Source: Actinoplanes missouriensis 431
Lineage (GTDB): Bacteria; Actinomycetota; Actinomycetes; Mycobacteriales; Micromonosporaceae
Length of the DNA: 64,000 nt
NCBI RefSeq assembly: GCF_000284295.1
Contig: NC_017093.1
Location: 930,001 to 994,000 of the forward strand
Direction: 5' to 3'
Shown here: one piece after another, positions 45,515 to 54,122 of the stretch
How positions within the stretch are numbered: position 1 is the first letter of the stretch
Layout: each line of letters starts with the position of its first letter
The notes under the pieces: model-generated
Database searches by the model: none
What the model saw: the letters and a program-made list of their open reading frames with translations, nothing else
Told to the model about the DNA's origin: nothing
Program-made: the position numbers and the translations under genes

Positions 45515-46939
45515 TTATCCGGCGAGCCAATCGGCGAGCTCGTCCACCGGGGCCTCGGGAACGGCCAGGGCGGCGGCCTTCACCAGCTCCGGCCGGGAGC
45601 GCAGGCTCGGGCGCGGGGAGACCAGGGCGAGGCCCGCCCAGGTGAGGTCCTGGTCGCGGTCCTTCTCAAGATCAATGTGGTACGCCGTGACAGCGGCCCC
45701 CGCATCACCCCGGACACAAGCGGAGTCTCCGGCCGACACGCCGCCCGCCGGGTCGTCGTCGTCCCGCCGCAGGTACGCCCGGGCCAGGCGCAGCCGGGGA
45801 CTGTTCTCCAGGGCCCGGCCCACCACGTGCGCCGGCATCGACGGCACCGGCGGTGGCGGCCGGCCCTCCCGCCAGGCCGCGGCCAGGGCGGCGGTGTCCT
45901 CCGGCGCCACGGTCAGGTTCCGCAGCCGCCAGCGCAGGTGATGATCGGTGCGGGCCAGGTCGGCCAGCCGGACCGCCTCCGGGTCGACCGGCTCGTCCAG
46001 CCACGGCCGGACCTCGTCGAGCAGCGCCGTCACGAACCGCGCGCCGGCCGGCGTCAGCTCGCCACCGGCGAGCAGCCGCCGCGCCGCATCGGCGACCGCG
46101 ACCCGCCAGCGGGCGAACTCGAACGCCGCGCCGGGGTCGTCCGCGTGCGCCAGCTCGGTTCGCCAGTACCGGGTGACGGCCAGATAGGCGTAGGTGCCGT
46201 GGAGCACGCCGGAGGCCGGTCTCGGATCGTCGCGCCAGGGCGAATAACCGCTGCCGCCACCGGGTGCGACCAGGTCGAACAGCAGGTTCGTGGCGTTCAG
46301 CACGCTGTGCACGGTCTCGTGCAGCAGGCCGACCGCGAGCGCGGTGGCGTCCGCCGGGGCCGACATGGCGACAGCGCCGAACGCCTCCGAGGAGGTGGCG
46401 CTGATCCCCTCGGCGGACGGGTCGGGGCGGACCGGGACGATCACCCGGAGGATCGCGGCGAGCATCTCGGCGGCCGGGCGGTGCCGGGTCACCAGGGTCC
46501 GCCAGGCGTCGTCGAGGCAGCGCTGCCAGTGGTCGCGCTCGGCCCCGGTGAGCGGCTCGGACGGCGGCAGGCCGAACTCGTGCCGCAGCGGGCTGGAGTC
46601 GTCCACCCGTACCCGCAGATGAAGGTCGTGGGAAACGGCCGTGAGCGGACGTCCCTGGATCTCGACGTCCTCGGCCCGGTCGCCGGCGCGCAGTGCGCGG
46701 GCGGCCCAGAGGCTCGTCATCGGATCGGCGATCAGCCGGTTCGCCTCGTCCGGGCCGGCCGCGAGGATCCGGGAGTACCACGCGGGGGCGGCCGGATGCC
46801 GGCGCCGGAGCTCGCGCAGCAGCAGGAGGGTCCGGCTCACCTGGGCGCGGCGCAGCGTGTCGAGGGTGCCGGCGTCCGGACGGCCGGCGCCGAGGGCGGC
46901 GAGAGCGGCGTCGCTGAGCTGGAAGGCCGGGGAACGCAT
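45515..46939 (-). CDS. Stand-alone HExxH protein, putative peptide-modifying enzyme
   Basis: A 474-residue protein with H207-E-T-V-H211 and the flanking GLLHETVHSVLNATNLLFD. It corresponds to the HExxH domain that in FxSxx-COOH systems is usually fused behind the radical SAM enzyme FxsB. Related HExxH domains have been described as alpha-ketoglutarate-dependent peptide beta-hydroxylases. Here the domain is alone: no CxxxCxxC radical SAM motif is present in the protein or its neighbours. The ATG at 46939 is used, seven bases after the stop of the FxSxx-COOH precursor, so the two are almost certainly co-expressed. An in-frame start at 46981 would overlap the precursor. Confidence 0.78.
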   Translation of the reverse strand: MRSPAFQLSDAALAALGAGRPDAGTLDTLRRAQVSRTLLLLRELRRRHPAAPAWYSRILAAGPDEANRLIADPMTSLWAARALRAGDRAEDVEIQGRPLTAVSHDLHLRVRVDDSSPLRHEFGLPPSEPLTGAERDHWQRCLDDAWRTLVTRHRPAAEMLAAILRVIVPVRPDPSAEGISATSSEAFGAVAMSAPADATALAVGLLHETVHSVLNATNLLFDLVAPGGGSGYSPWRDDPRPASGVLHGTYAYLAVTRYWRTELAHADDPGAAFEFARWRVAVADAARRLLAGGELTPAGARFVTALLDEVRPWLDEPVDPEAVRLADLARTDHHLRWRLRNLTVAPEDTAALAAAWREGRPPPPVPSMPAHVVGRALENSPRLRLARAYLRRDDDDPAGGVSAGDSACVRGDAGAAVTAYHIDLEKDRDQDLTWAGLALVSPRPSLRSRPELVKAAALAVPEAPVDELADWLAG

Positions 46940-46946
46940 CCGCGGG

Positions 46947-47141
46947 TCAGATGGCGGAGTTGAAGCCGGCGATCGGCTCACCGGGCCGATCCAGCTCGTC
47001 GGTGACCCGGCGCAGGGCGTGGGCGAGGGCCGAGTCGTCGGTCGCGACGAGCTCCGCGAGGGTGGCGCGGGAGACGTCGATCAGCACGGATCGCCACTGC
47101 TCCGGCGTCTCTCCGCCGTCCTGACCTGCCTCCACGGGCAT
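46947..47141 (-). CDS. FxSxx-COOH peptide precursor (FxsA-like)
   Basis: A 64-residue peptide that ends F60-N-S62-A-I64, the exact FxSxx-COOH signature. The leader has the family pattern VLIDVSRATLAEL, then DDSALAHALRRV and PIAGF before the core. In characterised systems a radical SAM enzyme forms a cyclophane on this C-terminus. ATG 47141 follows GGAGGAG very closely. GTG 47135 would have better spacing and remove two residues. It is divergent from two unknown small genes. Confidence 0.85.
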   Translation of the reverse strand: MPVEAGQDGGETPEQWRSVLIDVSRATLAELVATDDSALAHALRRVTDELDRPGEPIAGFNSAI

Positions 47142-47306
47142 CTCCTCCGGTCCTGCCTCGGTCTCGGTCGATGCGTTGCCGCAAGGTTACGGCGGTCGTC
47201 GGGTCGGGTGACCGGCGGGAGTCACTACCGTGGGTGCTCGCACAGGGTTGCATTCCCGTGATCTCATGGGACAACACGACCGCAAGCGGTAACGGAGGGC
47301 GAAATC

Positions 47307-47513
47307 GTGCTGGGTGCAGAGCCAGGCGCCGACGACGGCGTGCACCGGACCCGGGGCGCCGCCTCCGGGCTGGCCGATCAGACCGCGGAGGGGACGGACG
47401 AGCCGGTGATGCCGGCCGCGCCGCCGTTTCCCACCTTTGAGAACACCCCCACGTTGCCGCATCAGACACCCGGCAACGGATTCGAGAGTGGACGTGACAG
47501 TCGTGCCCGGTGA
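47307..47513 (+). CDS. Small Pro-rich hypothetical protein
   Basis: A 68-residue protein of low complexity with an acidic N-terminal half and a Pro/Thr-rich segment (MPAAPPFPTFENTPTLP). GGAGGG at 47294-47299 is seven bases before GTG 47307, which supports translation. No domain is recognised. It overlaps the next gene by 20 bases and is divergent from the FxSxx-COOH precursor, so it may belong to the same system. Confidence 0.55.
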   Translation: MLGAEPGADDGVHRTRGAASGLADQTAEGTDEPVMPAAPPFPTFENTPTLPHQTPGNGFESGRDSRAR

Positions 47514-47895
47514 ACCCACCCCTTCGCTGCCCCGTCGTGGCCCGGCGCCGCCGGTGGACCAGATGAGCAACGCGGAGCTCGCGCGGATGGTCGAGTCCGA
47601 GCATCCGTACCGGGGAAAGGCCCTTTTCGAGCTCTGCGACCGGGTGCCCGCCGACGACGACGCGGCGACGAAGGTGGGACTGCTCTCCCGGCTCACGTCG
47701 TTGCGCCGGGCGCGGCTCTTCGACCGGGTGTCGCTGGCCTGGTCGGCGATCATCGCGCTCCTGGCGGCCGAGACCACCCATGCGCGGGACGAGGCTTACG
47801 CGGCGTTCGAGGCGCTGGACCCGGCGGAGCAGCAGGACATGCTGGACTATCTGGAGGTCGGCGCGATCGAGGAGGCCCACCCGCGCATCACGTGA
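47494..47895 (+). CDS. Hypothetical helical protein next to the FxSxx-COOH locus
   Basis: A 133-residue protein, mostly predicted helical (SNAELARMVESEHPYRGKALFEL, RLTSLRRARLFDRVSLAWSAI, shown in part), with a Pro-rich N-terminal 20 residues and an acidic C-terminus. GTG 47494 is used. GTG 47488 is equally possible. No family is recognised. The overlap with the preceding gene suggests translational coupling. Confidence 0.62.
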   Translation: MTVVPGEPTPSLPRRGPAPPVDQMSNAELARMVESEHPYRGKALFELCDRVPADDDAATKVGLLSRLTSLRRARLFDRVSLAWSAIIALLAAETTHARDEAYAAFEALDPAEQQDMLDYLEVGAIEEAHPRIT

Positions 47896-47905
47896 GCGGG
47901 CCTCC
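47871..47905. terminator. Possible bidirectional terminator
   Basis: GGAGGCC...CGC (47871-47884, with a bulge) pairs with GCGGGCCTCC (47896-47905) around the stop codon of the 133-residue gene, between convergent genes. No T-tract. Confidence 0.35.
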
Positions 47906-47916
47906 CTCCGGTGGTC

Positions 47917-48201
47917 TCAGGCTTCGACGCGGACGTCTTTGCGGAATGCGACCCGGTCGCGCACCGCGGAGGCGTCCGGTTTCGGGTCGGGGTAGAACCA
48001 GGCGGCATCGGGGGCGGTGTGCCCGCCCGCCTGCAGCGAGTAGTAGGACGCCTTGCCCTTCCACAGGCAGACGGTGTGCGTCTCGGACGGGACGAGCACG
48101 TCCTCCCGCACGCTGGCGAGGGGGAAGTACGTGTTGCCCTCGACAACCACGGTGTCGTCGCTTTCCGCGATCACTTCGTCGTTCCAGATGGCCTTCGGCA
48201 T
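47917..48201 (-). CDS. DUF427 domain protein
   Basis: A 94-residue single-domain protein: AIWNDEVIAESDDTVVVEGNTYFP, CLWKGKASYYSL and AAWFYPDPKPDASAVRDRVAF are the DUF427 hallmarks (WKGxAxYY). The family is widespread in actinobacteria and its biochemical role is unknown. A hairpin separates it from the convergent gene. Confidence 0.9.
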   Translation of the reverse strand: MPKAIWNDEVIAESDDTVVVEGNTYFPLASVREDVLVPSETHTVCLWKGKASYYSLQAGGHTAPDAAWFYPDPKPDASAVRDRVAFRKDVRVEA

Positions 48202-48331
48202 GTCTCGAACGTAGCGCGCCTCGCGATTTGTGTCCGATACGTGCGTTTTCTTCACCTCTCGTGGGTGAAACCTCGCAAACCGCATGTGTGAAGATCTACT
48301 CTTGGTCCCCAGCTTCCCCCTGGAGTGCACC

Positions 48332-49372
48332 ATGCAGAACCGGCTCGATGATCTGCGCGGCCCCGCGAAGGCCAAGCGGCACAACGCACGGACGATCGCC
48401 GCGCTCACCGGCAACCCCGGCTGCTCCCGCCGCGCCGTGCTGGACGCCGCCGGAGTCGACAAACTCAAGCTCGCCGACCGGCTGGGCTTCCCCGGCAGCT
48501 TCGGCCAGTCCCGGTTCGCGCTCTCCCGGGGCAACGCGTTCGAGGCCATGCTCAAGGCCGACGACTGCGAGCTGCTGCGGTCGGTGCTCGGCGCGTCCGC
48601 GTCCCTGGCGTACCAGGATCTCGGCGCCGACTCGCTCGGCGACCGGCATGCGGAGACCGAGCGGGTGCTCGCCCACGCGCACGCCGCGCTGATCGACCAT
48701 CCGCTGCTCACGCTCGAGGTGGCCGGGCAGACCGTCTATCTGGAACCGGATCTGGTCGCCTACGCCCACCAGGGCCGTCTCCAGGTCGTCGAGATCAAGT
48801 CGTTCGCGATCGTCGACGACCAGGCGGACAGCGCCAAGGTCTCGGCCGCCGCGGTGCAGGCCGCCGTCTACGTGCTCGCCCTGCGCGACCTGCTGACCCG
48901 TCTCGGCAAGGACCCCGACCTGGTCAGCCACAACGTGGTGCTGGTCTGCCCGGAGAACTTCTCGCTCAACCCGAAAGCCGTCGTCCTCGACGTCCGCAAA
49001 CAGATGTCCACGCTGCGCCGCCAGCTGTCCCGGCTCGCCTCGGTCTCGTCGCTGATCGAGGCCCTGCCGCCGGGCGTCAGCTTCGACGTCACCCTGGAGC
49101 CCCTCCATCTGGTCGAAGCCCTCGGGCACGTCGAGGCCCGGTACGCCCCGGAGTGCCTCTCCGCCTGCGAACTCTCGGTCTACTGCCGGCACGAGGCCTC
49201 CGGCGGGACCGCGGCGCTGGGCCGGACCGTCCGGGAGGCGCTCGGCGGCATCGAGAGCGTCGAGGAGGTGCTCGCGCTGGCCGAGGGCCGCCAGGAGCCC
49301 ACCGAGGAGCAGGCCGAGTCGGCGGCGCTGCTGCGGGCCGCCCTGCGGTTGCGCGCCGAGGCGCTGTCATGA
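48332..49372 (+). CDS. Cas4/RecB-like Fe-S PD-(D/E)XK nuclease
   Basis: A 346-residue nuclease with all the motifs of the Cas4/AddB iron-sulphur group. E138-P-D140 and E154-I-K156 form the PD-(D/E)XK site, and Q176-A-A-V-Y180 is the QxxxY motif. A cluster of one N-terminal and three C-terminal cysteines (C31, C275, C279, C285) follows the C...Cx3Cx5C arrangement that binds a 4Fe-4S cluster. No cas1, cas2 or CRISPR array is nearby. ATG 48332 follows GGAG at six bases. An unknown 469-residue protein is encoded just downstream and is the likely partner. Confidence 0.8.
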   Translation: MQNRLDDLRGPAKAKRHNARTIAALTGNPGCSRRAVLDAAGVDKLKLADRLGFPGSFGQSRFALSRGNAFEAMLKADDCELLRSVLGASASLAYQDLGADSLGDRHAETERVLAHAHAALIDHPLLTLEVAGQTVYLEPDLVAYAHQGRLQVVEIKSFAIVDDQADSAKVSAAAVQAAVYVLALRDLLTRLGKDPDLVSHNVVLVCPENFSLNPKAVVLDVRKQMSTLRRQLSRLASVSSLIEALPPGVSFDVTLEPLHLVEALGHVEARYAPECLSACELSVYCRHEASGGTAALGRTVREALGGIESVEEVLALAEGRQEPTEEQAESAALLRAALRLRAEALS

Positions 49373-49424
49373 GCGCTGTCACGAGTGTCGTGCCGGGTTC
49401 CCGGCGATTCCGGGTGGCCGGCCG

Positions 49425-50834
49425 TTGAGCACCCTCACCGCGCTGGCGCGGGCGCAGGCCGTCGCCACCGGTCGGGCGCAGCCGATCGCCACCGTGCGGC
49501 ACCTGCACGTCCACCACGAACCGCTGGTGCTCGTCCCGTTCGCCATGGCCGGCGAGGCGAACGCGCCGCTCGCCGCCATGATCGGTACCGATCCGGCGAA
49601 GCCGAGGCTGCTCGTGGTCCGGCAGCCCCGCAACCGCGACGACCGGTTCGCCTTCTTCGCCGAGCTGGCCGAGGAACTCCTGCCGTACCTGGAGTCGTTC
49701 GCGACCGAGAGCGAAGAGGTCCCGATCGACCGGGGCAAGGACGTCCGCCTGCGCTACCTGGACGCGCCGCAACTCTGGGTACCGAACCCGGCCGGCGTCG
49801 ACTTCCTCCGGCTGCTGGGAAGATCAACCCGATTTCGTACGGTCGACGGCGAGTACCCGGTGCCCGCCGGTGTGCCCCGGCTCGGCCGCTGGCTGACGTT
49901 CCTGACCGGCGCCGCCGAGATGCCGGGCTCGGCGCTGCTGCTCACCGCCGTCCAGGCGCTGGGACTGCACTGGGCGACCGGGCAGAGCGGCACCGAGGAC
50001 GCCCAGTTCGGCACCCAGCTGGCCTGGATCGAGTCGGGCGCCGCCGCGGCCCGTGCCGCGGAGAACGGGCCGGCCGCCGGTCCCGCCACCGACCCGGAGT
50101 TCGACAACCGGGTGCTCGCGCCGCTGATCGAACGGTCCGCGCCCGAGCTGCCCGACGTGCTGCACGAGCTGATCCTGCCGACCTGGGACGGGATGTGGCG
50201 TGCGCTCGGGCTGCTGCGCGGGCTGCCGGTCGGCGACCGGGTGTCGTCGCGGTGGGACTCGGACCGGGACGCGTACACCGCCTTCGCCGACTACATCGCC
50301 GAGGGAGGCGCGCCACAGCCCCGGCGGGACAGCGCGGTGGCCGCCGCGGCGCGCCTCGCCCGGCTGGAGAACGCCGCCGCCCGGTACGCCGTGCAGCGCG
50401 CCTTCGACGACCCGCTGGTGCTCGCCGAACACCGGCTCACCGGTGCCGCGTTCGCCGGGGTGGTGACACTCGCCAACCCGAACCGGATCGACGACAGCGG
50501 CAAACGTAAGGCGCTCCGCCCGCGGATCATGGTGCACACCACCGAGCCGGTACGGATGGAGCCCGGCACGTCGCTCACCTCGCCGGCCCGGACCGCGCAG
50601 AAAGCACGGGTGATCTCGGTGACGCCGGCCGGTGACGGGGTGGACGTGCTGCTGGAACTCTCCGGCGGGATGGGCCGCAAGCTGGTCGCCGAGCCGGGGA
50701 GTGTGCCCGAGGTGGGGGAGCGGCTGGTGCTGACCACGCTGAACGAGGGTTTCCGGCCGGGCGGCTCCTTCCCCGACCCGGCAGACACGCCGTGGACCCA
50801 CGGCGGGCCGCCGGTCACCGAAGCGCCCGTCTGA
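49425..50834 (+). CDS. Unknown protein partnered with the Fe-S nuclease
   Basis: A 469-residue soluble protein with no domain I recognise. The N-terminal third (ATVRHLHVHHEPLVLVPFAMAGEA, then LLVVRQPRNRDDRFAFFAELAEELLPYL, shown in part) looks alpha/beta. The C-terminal 120 residues include RIMVHTTEPVRMEPGTSL and a beta-rich stretch. TTG 49425 is the only start in frame. A 19-codon mini-frame (49369-49428) that begins at the nuclease stop ends across this TTG, so coupled re-initiation is possible. Confidence 0.7.
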   Translation: MSTLTALARAQAVATGRAQPIATVRHLHVHHEPLVLVPFAMAGEANAPLAAMIGTDPAKPRLLVVRQPRNRDDRFAFFAELAEELLPYLESFATESEEVPIDRGKDVRLRYLDAPQLWVPNPAGVDFLRLLGRSTRFRTVDGEYPVPAGVPRLGRWLTFLTGAAEMPGSALLLTAVQALGLHWATGQSGTEDAQFGTQLAWIESGAAAARAAENGPAAGPATDPEFDNRVLAPLIERSAPELPDVLHELILPTWDGMWRALGLLRGLPVGDRVSSRWDSDRDAYTAFADYIAEGGAPQPRRDSAVAAAARLARLENAAARYAVQRAFDDPLVLAEHRLTGAAFAGVVTLANPNRIDDSGKRKALRPRIMVHTTEPVRMEPGTSLTSPARTAQKARVISVTPAGDGVDVLLELSGGMGRKLVAEPGSVPEVGERLVLTTLNEGFRPGGSFPDPADTPWTHGGPPVTEAPV

Positions 50835-50843
50835 CCGACTTCG

Positions 50844-50914
50844 CGGTCCAGCCTTGATCGGTTCAGCGGTGCAGCCTTGATCAGTTGAGGCGGTGCAGCC
50901 TTGATCAGTTGAGG
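50844..50914. repeat. Three 24-bp tandem repeats across a stop codon
   Basis: CGGTGCAGCCTTGATCAGTT(GAGG) occurs exactly at 50867-50890 and 50891-50914, with a degenerate copy at 50844-50866. The last copy contains the stop codon of the minus-strand phosphatase gene, so the repeat arose from its 3' end. Confidence 0.85.
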
Positions 50915-52710
50915 CGGACCAGCAGGAGCGCTATGTCGTCGTTGCCGTCCGGGGCGGCCGCCAGCAGCAACTCGCCCAGCTCGTCGGGTGTGCGACCGGC
51001 CGCGGCGCTCAGCACCTCGCCGATCCGGGCGACACCGTCGTCCAGGAGGCGCTGCCGGTTCTCCACCAGGCCGTCGGTGTAGAGGACAAGCGTCGAGCCG
51101 GCCGGCACGAACCGGCGGCTGGTGGTCCGCGGCTCCCTCGGCGGCAGGCCGAGCAGCGGCTCCGGCGGCACCCACCAGACCTGCACCGTCCCGTCCGGCA
51201 GCATCAGCAGCGGCGGCGGATGGCCGGCCGACGCGAAATTCACCGCCCAGCCCGACCAGGACCGTTGCACCCGGGCCAGGACCGCTGTCGCGGCGCCCGG
51301 CACGCGCAGCCCGTGCAGCGCCTGATCGAGCCGGGAGAGCAGATCACCCGGCTCCTCGTCACGGCCGTACGCGTCACCGCGTACCAGATTGCGCAGTTGA
51401 CCCATGGTCGCCGCGGCCTCGATGTCGTGCCCGGCGACATCACCGACCGCCACCATCACGCTGCCGTCCGGCTGAGCGAAAGCGTCATACCAGTCGCCGC
51501 CGACCGCCGCGCCGTCCTGCGCCGGCACATAACGGGCGTGCAGGTCGACGCCCGGAATCGCCGGCAACTCGGTGAGCAGGCTGCGCTGCAGGACCTCGGC
51601 GACGTGCCGCTGCTCCCGGTAGAGCCGGCTGTTCTCCACCGCCAGCCCGGCCCGGCGGCCGATCTCCGCCGCGGTCCGCTCCTCGGCCGCGGTGAACGCC
51701 GCCCGGTCCGGATGCTTCACCAGCAGCACCGCGCCGAGCGTCTCCCGCCGCACCGGCGAGGTGATCGGCACCAGCAGCGACGCGCCGAACCCGGCCCGGG
51801 TGGTGATCTCGGCGAGCTCGGCGTCGTGCAGCCGGCTCCGCAGGTCGGCCGCGCCGTCCGGGGTGCGCAGCGCACGCGTCCGGTGGGCCGCCCGGACCAT
51901 GGCGTCCAGGTCGGCGTGCGAGCGCATGCCCAGCTCGGCGAGACGGGCCATGTCGGCGGCCCGATCCGCGTGCCGGTGAGCGGCCGAGACGTGCGCCGCA
52001 CCGCGCGGCGAGTCGGCGATCGTCACCACGCACCAGTCCGCGAGCCGGGTCGACACGATGTCACCGAGCCGGCGCATCGCCTCCTCGACGTCCATCGTCG
52101 CGGCCAGCGACTCGGTCAGCTCGGCGAGCACCTCCAGCTGCTGGTGCGCCGACTCGGCGGCCCGGCGGGCCTCGTCCGCCGCGACCCGGGCGATCCGCAG
52201 GCAGACCTCCGAGGAACACACCTCGGCGAGCTCGCTGATCAGGGTGATCTCGCTCGGCGTCCAGACCCGGGGCTCCCGGTCGACCGCGCAGAGCGTGCCG
52301 ACGATCAGGCCGTCCGGGTCGGTGATCGGGGCACCCGCGTACGCCAGAGCGCCCAGCTCCCGGATCGCCGGGTTGTCCCGGGTCCGCGGATCGGCCCGCA
52401 CGTCCGGGATCGCCAGCAGGCGCCCGGCCATCACGACATGCCTGCTGAACGAATGGGTGAGTGACATCTCGCGAACCGTGGCGAGCGGCTCCGGCACACC
52501 CACCTGGCCGGCCAGATACTGCCTGTCCTCGGCGACCAGGCAGACCACGCCCATCGGCGCGTCGACCAGCTTGTTCACCAGCATCGCCACCCGGTCGAAC
52601 GCCTCGTCCGGCCGGGGCCCGCCGATGATCCGGCGCACCGACCGCAGGCGTAACGGGTCCGCGAGCATGCGGCGCTCGGCGTCGCCGATCACGTCCTCCT
52701 GCAGCACCAT
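50905..52710 (-). CDS. GAF-domain SpoIIE/RsbU-type PP2C phosphatase
   Basis: A 601-residue signalling phosphatase. Two GAF domains (about 30-175 and 195-360) precede a SpoIIE PP2C domain (about 385-600) with VGGDWYDAF, VGDVAGHDIEAA, FASAGHPPPLL, YTDGLVENR and NDDIALLLVR. Metal-binding aspartates are intact. Such enzymes dephosphorylate STAS antagonists to activate alternative sigma factors. The STAS protein at 40945 is one possible substrate, but this is a guess. Confidence 0.92.
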   Translation of the reverse strand: MVLQEDVIGDAERRMLADPLRLRSVRRIIGGPRPDEAFDRVAMLVNKLVDAPMGVVCLVAEDRQYLAGQVGVPEPLATVREMSLTHSFSRHVVMAGRLLAIPDVRADPRTRDNPAIRELGALAYAGAPITDPDGLIVGTLCAVDREPRVWTPSEITLISELAEVCSSEVCLRIARVAADEARRAAESAHQQLEVLAELTESLAATMDVEEAMRRLGDIVSTRLADWCVVTIADSPRGAAHVSAAHRHADRAADMARLAELGMRSHADLDAMVRAAHRTRALRTPDGAADLRSRLHDAELAEITTRAGFGASLLVPITSPVRRETLGAVLLVKHPDRAAFTAAEERTAAEIGRRAGLAVENSRLYREQRHVAEVLQRSLLTELPAIPGVDLHARYVPAQDGAAVGGDWYDAFAQPDGSVMVAVGDVAGHDIEAAATMGQLRNLVRGDAYGRDEEPGDLLSRLDQALHGLRVPGAATAVLARVQRSWSGWAVNFASAGHPPPLLMLPDGTVQVWWVPPEPLLGLPPREPRTTSRRFVPAGSTLVLYTDGLVENRQRLLDDGVARIGEVLSAAAGRTPDELGELLLAAAPDGNDDIALLLVRLN

Positions 52711-53138
52711 CGCCCCCCGGTCCCGCTCGCCAGGCTACCGGCGCAGTGGCGGTGGCAGCCGCTCCGAAGCCGATCCGATCATCCGTTTCACCCTTGTCCG
52801 AACGGCCACCCCCACCCCATCGGGTGGCTCCTCCGCCCGCCGGCCCGAGGGCGCCGGTAGTAACGCCCGAGGGCCGGCCCTCGACGGCCTCCTCTCGCTC
52901 GACCTCGATCCGCCTGCCTTCGCGGCCCGGCCGACCTGGCCTCCCGCTCACCTCGATGCCGCGCCAACCTCGATGCCGCGGCAACCTCGATGCCGCGGCA
53001 ACCTCGATGCCGCGGCAACGTCGCGGCCGGCCAATTGAGCGGGCGCCCGCCGACGTCGCCGCCCGCCTTCCGCGCGCCGCTTCACCCGCGTTCGCTCGCG
53101 CCGCGTTTGGCGCTCGCGCCGCGTTTGGCGCGCGCCGC
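52711..53138. other. Intergenic region, repeat-filled
   Basis: About 430 bases without a credible gene. Besides the 17-bp repeat at 52951-53018 it contains short GCGCCGCGTTTGGCG duplications at about 53098-53130. The phosphatase promoter must lie at its left end. Confidence 0.5.
52951..53018. repeat. 17-bp tandem repeat, four copies
   Basis: CCTCGATGCCGCGGCAA is repeated four times head to tail, the first copy with one difference. Confidence 0.92.
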
Positions 53139-53984
53139 TCACGCTGCGGCGCCGCCCCGATTGTCGAACGGCTGCCGTATCCCGGCCGTCAACCCGGACC
53201 GCAGCGTCCCCCGGATCTCCGTCGGCCCGAGCCCCGCGCACCGCGCCGCCCACGTCAGCTCCCGCCGGACCGTCGGAGCGTCCAGCAGCCCGGCCCCCAC
53301 GAACCGCCCCAGCGCGAACGCCGCTCGGTTCAGCGTGTCGTTGCGGGCGCCGACCGGCGCGCGGGCCACCCGGTCGGTCTCCGACTCCAGCGCGACCTCC
53401 GCGTACCGATCGGGGTGCGCCACCACCCGCCGGCCCCGCGGCGGTGCCGGGCCCTCGATGAGCGCGAGCAGCGCGGCCGGACCGGCCGGGAGGCCCGGCC
53501 CGGGCCGCCGGATCCAGCTGTAGTCCACCCCGCTGGCGTGCCGTGACGGCGGCGCCAGAACGTAACCACCCGCGCCGCGCCAGTCGAGCCCGGGCAGCAG
53601 CCCGACCCGGTTGCCGAACCCGGTCGGCCGGAACCACAAGTGACGGCCGCCCCGGCCGGTGCGCACCTGAGGGCCGGCCGGGATCTCGTCGCGCAGCAGG
53701 TGGCGGAAGCCGTGCCAGCCCTCCGCGGAGTCGACGTCGGCCACGTCCATCACCACGCCCGTGCGCAGCCCGACGTTGGCGCGCGGCCAGCGGGTCCACC
53801 AGAGCGTGATCTGCTCGGGGTCGGTGGAGGCGTCGTGCAGGCCGTGCCGCAGGAGCGGGTGCTTGCCGGGGTGATCGCATCGGGACCCCTTGCCGCAGGA
53901 ACAGACGCCACCCCGGGCAGGCGTGTGCACCGGCAGGACGGGGATGCCGTGCCGGGCGTACGCCAGGGCAGCCGTGAGCGACAT
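53139..53984 (-). CDS. Bifunctional DNA primase/polymerase (PrimPol) domain protein
   Basis: A 281-residue protein with an AEP-type Prim-Pol domain: the cysteine/histidine cluster CSCGKGSRCDHPGKHP (28-43), catalytic D83-V-D85 and the GGRHLWF motif, followed by a helical C-terminal part (NDTLNRAAFALGRFVGAG, TLRSGLTAG). Such domains occur in plasmid and phage replication proteins and as stand-alone actinobacterial genes. No helicase is fused, but a helicase gene lies upstream on the same strand. Confidence 0.85.
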   Translation of the reverse strand: MSLTAALAYARHGIPVLPVHTPARGGVCSCGKGSRCDHPGKHPLLRHGLHDASTDPEQITLWWTRWPRANVGLRTGVVMDVADVDSAEGWHGFRHLLRDEIPAGPQVRTGRGGRHLWFRPTGFGNRVGLLPGLDWRGAGGYVLAPPSRHASGVDYSWIRRPGPGLPAGPAALLALIEGPAPPRGRRVVAHPDRYAEVALESETDRVARAPVGARNDTLNRAAFALGRFVGAGLLDAPTVRRELTWAARCAGLGPTEIRGTLRSGLTAGIRQPFDNRGGAAA

Positions 53985-54122
53985 TAGAACAAGCGTACGA
54001 CTATTTCGGCTCCTTCAACACGTGCGCGATGTGATGCGGCGTGCCCCAGGCGATCCAGCTCGTGCGCGGTCAGTTCGCCCCGGCGTGGCCGCAGGATCGG
54101 CTGATACACGCCTCCGATTCGG

